DNA of 9,271 nt, taken from JAADHX01 sp964569385. Lineage in GTDB: Bacteria > Actinomycetota > Acidimicrobiia > Acidimicrobiales > Poriferisodalaceae. The DNA is taken from positions 1 through 9,271 of the forward strand of contig CAZMUM010000072.1 in assembly GCA_964569385.1 (NCBI GenBank). Direction: 5' to 3'. The position numbers and the translations under genes were made by a program. Of the stretch, positions 6,766 through 9,271 are shown in pieces (the first letter of the stretch is position 1; every line of letters begins with the position of its first letter). The notes below the pieces were generated by a model, which was not told the origin of the DNA, did no database searches, and saw only the letters and a list, made by a program, of their open reading frames with translations.

Positions 6766-7512
6766 TCACCCGCCAGCCGCGGCGAGCCAGGCGTCGAACT
6801 CAGCTTTCTCGACGACTTCTACACCGGTGAACATCCTTGCGTGGCCTACACCACATAGTTCAGCGCACTGGACACGCATCTCGTCCTGGTTGTCGAATGA
6901 CCCGAGCTTTTCGGCGGTGACCATGGTCGATGTCACGATGCCTGGAACAACATCCTGCTTGATCCGAAATGCGGGCACCCAGAATGAGTGGATTACGTCA
7001 GTAGAAGTAAGTCGAAACATGATTCTGGTATCAATTGGCAGCACCAGAGTCCCCTGGGTTTCGACCCCGGTCTCGGGGTACGAGTAAACCCAGTTCCACC
7101 GTTCTGCACGAACATCGACCACCAGCTCGGCGTCGGGTTCGGCTCGCAGCTCGTCGAGGCCGCTGAATCCGGGCGTAATTACCACCAAGATGGACAATGC
7201 GGTGGTGATCACCATCCATGTAGCTATAAAGACCCGGTTGGTACGAATTGGCGGACCGTCGGCTCCGTCGCCGCGGTCCCTATCGCGTATAAGCGAGTAG
7301 CCGCCCATGGCAAGAACAAATGTGACTACCGGCACCGACAGGACAACCAAGAGATCGAAAGCGCTGTCGATGATGCGAGCCTCTCGCGACGCTCCGAACG
7401 GATGAAACTGAATAGCGCCCACCGCTATCTCGCCGACAATTGTGGCAACGAGCCACGTCAGCCCTACCGCTAGCTTGCGCTTTCTTGAGTTGGTGTCGCT
7501 GTTATCCCCCAT
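6766..7512 (-). CDS. ctaC: cytochrome c oxidase subunit II with CuA site
   Basis: This subunit accepts electrons from the soluble or tethered donor through the binuclear CuA site and passes them to subunit I. All CuA ligands are present: His175 (DVIHSFW), Cys216, Glu218, Cys220, His224 and Met227 in QCAELCGVGHARM. An aromatic patch, RWNWVYSYP (from Arg138), precedes the site as in other subunit II proteins. Hydrophobic helices lie near residues 15-36, 50-72 and 92-114, one more than the usual two. There is no fused cytochrome c domain after the CuA domain, so this is not a caa3 arrangement. I choose ATG 7512 (248 residues) over TTG 7524, because the TTG would lie inside the predicted -10 box. 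There is no ribosome binding site, and the predicted transcript begins only a few bases before ATG 7512, which suggests leaderless translation. It is the first gene of the oxidase operon. Confidence 0.95.
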   Translation of the reverse strand: MGDNSDTNSRKRKLAVGLTWLVATIVGEIAVGAIQFHPFGASREARIIDSAFDLLVVLSVPVVTFVLAMGGYSLIRDRDRGDGADGPPIRTNRVFIATWMVITTALSILVVITPGFSGLDELRAEPDAELVVDVRAERWNWVYSYPETGVETQGTLVLPIDTRIMFRLTSTDVIHSFWVPAFRIKQDVVPGIVTSTMVTAEKLGSFDNQDEMRVQCAELCGVGHARMFTGVEVVEKAEFDAWLAAAGG

Positions 7513-7522
7513 GCGGATCGGC

Positions 7523-7551
7523 AACGTACTACAACACGTAGAAGATGTCCA
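7523..7551 (-). promoter_or_regulatory. predicted oxidase operon promoter
   Basis: On the minus strand, TGGACA (7551-7546, five of six matches to TTGACA) is followed by exactly 17 bases and then TACGTT (7528-7523, keeping the TA...T of a -10). Transcription would begin near 7515-7517, only 3-5 bases before ATG 7512. This agrees with the lack of a ribosome binding site there and supports leaderless expression of the subunit II gene. Confidence 0.55.
7527..7541. promoter_or_regulatory. candidate BlaI operator inside the oxidase promoter spacer
   Basis: The dyad CTAC-N5-GTAG (7529-7541) lies wholly within the 17-base spacer of the predicted oxidase promoter (7529-7545). Its left half extends to TACTACA (7527-7533), the same heptamer as the half-site of the staphylococcal mec operator bound by MecI/BlaI. 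A repressor bound here would block RNA polymerase. The right half is imperfect and the half-site spacing is one base longer than in mec, so binding is inferred. Confidence 0.5.
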
Positions 7552-7602
7552 CCTTTAACCCAGCTTCCATAGCCCCAAGCTGCACGCAGACCAATCTGGC
7601 TC

Positions 7603-7615
7603 CTACTAGTTGTCG
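7603..7615. promoter_or_regulatory. second candidate BlaI-type dyad, on the protease side
   Basis: CTAC-N5-GTCG (7603-7615) is a one-mismatch version of the dyad in the oxidase promoter. Compared in opposite orientation, the two sites share the pattern CTAC-N2-GTTGT-N-G-N-AC. Their centres are 74 bases apart, close to seven helical turns. This site lies upstream of the predicted protease promoter, not over it, so its role is less clear. Confidence 0.3.
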
Positions 7616-7626
7616 CACTCCGGCGC

Positions 7627-7655
7627 TGGCTGTGCTGCCCGCAACCGAGTATCAT
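7627..7655 (+). promoter_or_regulatory. predicted promoter of the M56 protease-blaI pair
   Basis: TATCAT (7650-7655, five of six matches to TATAAT) is preceded at 17 bases by TGGCTG (7627-7632), a weak -35. The start would be near 7661-7663, leaving a short leader that contains AAGGG (7669-7673), a ribosome binding site 5 bases before the ATG. The gene pair therefore appears to have a conventional leader, unlike the divergent oxidase operon. Confidence 0.4.
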
Positions 7656-7678
7656 CGTGACGACAGCGAAGGGCCTAT

Positions 7679-8524
7679 ATGAACGCGTTCGAGATTCTGG
7701 TTTCGACTTCTGCCCTGCTCGCTGTGCCCGTGATTGCCGACCGATTCAGCATTCAGGCCCGACATGCGGCACTCGCCACAATCTGGGCCGTCGCACTCGC
7801 TGCGGCTGTAATCATCAGCGCGCTGGCGATGTGCGCCATGGCCCTAACCGGACTTTCAGGCTCCGGAAACGGGGGATTTTCGGCCAAACATCTCTTTCCC
7901 TCGCTCCCTTTCACTGGCTGGATTAGCTTTGCCATGATCAGCCTGGCATTGGTTAGCGGGGTGCGGGCGCTACTCGCGACGAGCAGCAGGCGTCGATCGC
8001 TCGCAGAACATCTTCGGTTCGCTCCGATCACCCACGTTGACCAGATAGCGGTCGCCACACTCCCGGTCGAGGAATTTGTCGCCGCGGCAATTCCAGGACC
8101 CGAGGGATACGTCGTTGTCTCCGAAGGGGCGATGGATCGTCTCACAGCCCTTGAGCTCAGGGCCGTAGTCCATCATGAGGAAGCACACCGCCGACTAGGA
8201 CACCACCGCTACCTGCTCCTAGCGCGCACGGCTGATCGCTCGTTGTGGTTCATTCCGGGGATGCGAAACGCCACCAAAACACTTCGGGGCCAACTGGAAG
8301 TCGCGGCCGACGCCGACGCGTGCAAGTGGGTTCCTTCTCTCCATCTAAAGGGTGCCTTACATTGCGGTGCTCCTTGCCCGGATCGGGCAACCGCTCGTAG
8401 ACTTGAGCGCCTAGGTCGAACTAGTAATCGCCGGTCTGAAATCGCTGGTCTTGTGCTTTGTCTAGGTCTCGTGAGTTCCATCACAGTCTTCTTCGAGTTG
8501 TCATGGCTCGGGGTTGTGGCCTGA
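7679..8524 (+). CDS. M56-family (BlaR/MecR-like) membrane zinc metalloprotease
   Basis: The 281-residue protein has hydrophobic helices near residues 4-21, 33-56, 78-100 and 254-280 around a cytoplasmic-type protease domain. The zinc motif HEEAH is at 166-170 and the third ligand is probably Glu207 in QLEVAADADA, matching the E..AD..A pattern of M56/M48 proteases. There is no penicillin-binding sensor domain at the C-terminus, so it resembles the short mycobacterial BlaR (Rv1845c) more than staphylococcal BlaR1. Known family members inactivate a cognate BlaI-type repressor; the blaI gene follows after 20 bases, so these probably form a signal-protease/repressor pair. The signal is unknown. 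Because the pair diverges from an oxidase operon, respiratory, copper or envelope status is as plausible as beta-lactams. The start at ATG 7679 is supported by AAGGG five bases upstream. Confidence 0.85.
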   Translation: MNAFEILVSTSALLAVPVIADRFSIQARHAALATIWAVALAAAVIISALAMCAMALTGLSGSGNGGFSAKHLFPSLPFTGWISFAMISLALVSGVRALLATSSRRRSLAEHLRFAPITHVDQIAVATLPVEEFVAAAIPGPEGYVVVSEGAMDRLTALELRAVVHHEEAHRRLGHHRYLLLARTADRSLWFIPGMRNATKTLRGQLEVAADADACKWVPSLHLKGALHCGAPCPDRATARRLERLGRTSNRRSEIAGLVLCLGLVSSITVFFELSWLGVVA

Positions 8525-8544
8525 TCGGCGATGGCGGTGACCAG

Positions 8545-8895
8545 ATGAGACGAGGTAGAGGCGAACTCGAAAGAGCAGTACTTGAGGCCCTGTGGGATCA
8601 CTCCGGCTGGCTCACGCCTGCAGAGGTTCGCGAGCGCCTTGACTCAGACCTCGCGTATACAACCGTCGTCACAGTTTTGCGCCGCCTCTATGACAAAGGC
8701 ATCGTAGCCCGCCAAAGCGATGGCCGGTCGCATGCATATCGACCGCATGAGACTCAAGGCGAATACGCGGCCTCGGCGATGTCACAGGTCCTAGCCGAGG
8801 TACGCGACCCGGCTACCGCACTCAACCACTTCGTCGAAACCCTCGACGAAGATGGCCGCCGTCAACTCATGCGGATGCTGCGCCGACGTTCGTGA
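8545..8895 (+). CDS. blaI: BlaI/MecI-family winged-helix repressor
   Basis: The 116-residue protein has the BlaI layout: a winged-helix domain in roughly residues 1-70, with GELERAVLEALW as first helix, LAYTTVVTVLRRLYDKG (36-52) as the recognition helix region, the wing ARQSDGRSHAYRPH, and a C-terminal dimerisation segment ending ALNHFVETLDEDGRRQLMRML. It closely recalls M. tuberculosis BlaI (Rv1846c), including the LAYTTV-TVL-RL pattern. There are no cysteines, so a CopY-type metal hook is absent. I chose ATG 8545, which begins one helix-cap before the family start; longer frames back to 8458 overlap the protease gene. A modest GGCGG/GGTGA lies just upstream. The candidate targets are its own divergent region and the oxidase promoter. 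The neighbouring M56 protease is the expected inactivator. Confidence 0.9.
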   Translation: MRRGRGELERAVLEALWDHSGWLTPAEVRERLDSDLAYTTVVTVLRRLYDKGIVARQSDGRSHAYRPHETQGEYAASAMSQVLAEVRDPATALNHFVETLDEDGRRQLMRMLRRRS

Positions 8896-8898
8896 TCG

Positions 8899-9102
8899 CC
8901 TAGTCGGAGCTGTAGCAGTACGATTATTCGCTATGGAAGATTCGGCGTGAAATGCGGCCGGAGTGTTTTGGTTTCTGCCGCTGTCGCTGCCATGGTTGTG
9001 ATCGGCGCTGCCCCTGCTCTAGCTGACGAGTTCACTGTCGGAATCTTGATCGAACCCGGCCTCGAAGGCTCCGACGGCATCGCGTTCATGCAAGGTTTCC
9101 AG
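8899..9102 (+). repeat. 204-bp direct repeat, copy B
   Basis: This is the counterpart of 1392-1595. It begins three bases after the blaI stop codon and ends after the codons for FMQGFQ, where homology to the complete gene stops sharply. It carries the same -10 box TACGAT and the same spacing to the start codon, but the start is GTG instead of ATG and the ribosome binding site is weaker (GGAAG instead of GGGAG). Confidence 0.9.
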
Positions 9103-9144
9103 CGGCGAGGGTATCCAGCCACAAACCACGTAGCGGTCGCCTAG
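8947..9144 (+). pseudogene. truncated paralogue of the binding-protein-like gene (5' end only)
   Basis: The frame starts at GTG 8947, encodes the same signal peptide and mature N-terminus as the gene at 1440 (44 of 52 residues identical), then runs into an unrelated 13-residue tail, RRGYPATNHVAVA, and stops. Only 65 residues remain, so the binding domain, linker and anchor are lost. The product would be a secreted short peptide if expressed; a broken gene copy is far more likely. The break after codon 52 marks a rearrangement endpoint. Confidence 0.8.
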
Positions 9145-9271
9145 GCCTCTGCTTCGATATCACAGGCTCCACGAACTCCTGCAGCTTCGATCGGGTTTTG
9201 TCGATAGCCTCAGCTCCAGACCGTCCTCGACACGACAGCAACCTGACCAGAACGATCATCGCCATGGACCA
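9086..9271 (-). other. open minus-strand frame entering from the right edge, unassigned
   Basis: A minus-strand frame is open from the window edge to a TGA at 9088-9086, about 61 codons, with a possible internal ATG near 9265. The translation is basic in its second half (KTRSKLQEF, KQRPRRPLRGLW). I do not recognise it. Its end lies inside repeat copy B, so if it is a gene, its 3' end was created or overrun by the rearrangement. Another frame on the plus strand is also open here, so this may be chance. Confidence 0.15.

Noticed and set aside
6766..7512. caa3-type subunit II with fused cytochrome c
   Set aside because: No CxxCH heme motif follows the CuA domain; the protein ends about 20 residues after the last copper ligand.
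7679..8524. Full beta-lactam sensor of the BlaR1/MecR1 type
   Set aside because: The protein ends after the membrane and protease parts and has no penicillin-binding domain with its Ser-x-x-Lys motif.
8545..8895. CopY-type copper-responsive repressor
   Set aside because: The protein contains no cysteine, so the C-terminal CxC metal hook of CopY is absent; it fits BlaI better.
8947..9144. Functional small secreted protein
   Set aside because: It is identical in layout to the start of the gene at 1440 and ends abruptly at a homology breakpoint, so a broken copy is simpler.

Overview
The window looks like chromosomal DNA of an actinobacterium. The GC content is moderate to high by eye, GTG starts are common, the respiratory promoter appears to give a nearly leaderless mRNA, and the BlaI/M56 pair at the right resembles the mycobacterial one. 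An uncultured Acidimicrobiia-type lineage is my best guess, but nothing here fixes the taxon.

Left part (1-2294, plus strand): an ATPase and a permease of the FetA/FetB (UPF0014) ABC transporter family, with overlapping stop and start codons. The permease loses its family C-terminus just after the conserved LPGAM segment. Next comes a secreted protein that resembles a shortened type-1 periplasmic binding protein and is anchored by one C-terminal membrane helix.

Junction (2295-2551): a weak hairpin, then on the minus strand the decayed, frameshifted C-terminal end of a group II intron reverse transcriptase/maturase. No intact gene lies here.

Centre (2552-7512, minus strand): a compact terminal oxidase operon read right to left. 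It encodes subunit II (CuA complete), subunit I (A2-type YSHP motif, altered K-channel positions), a two-helix subunit IV, a five-helix subunit III, a cupredoxin lipoprotein carrying a Met/Asp-rich 15-residue tandem repeat, and CtaB heme O synthase. Genes mostly overlap or are separated by tens of bases, so they are probably co-transcribed. The operon would make an aa3-type oxidase; the cupredoxin may donate electrons to it or handle its copper.

Right part (7513-9271): a 166-bp divergent control region, then an M56-family membrane metalloprotease and a BlaI-type repressor. A CTAC-N5-GTAG dyad, including a TACTACA half-site like that of the staphylococcal mec operator, lies entirely inside the spacer of the predicted oxidase promoter. 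A related dyad sits 74 bp away, on the protease side. The layout suggests that a protease/repressor switch controls the oxidase operon. After blaI comes a 204-bp divergent copy (about 87% identical by eye) of the promoter and 5' end of the binding-protein gene, cut off after 52 codons. The oxidase and regulator block is thus flanked by direct repeats about 7.5 kb apart.
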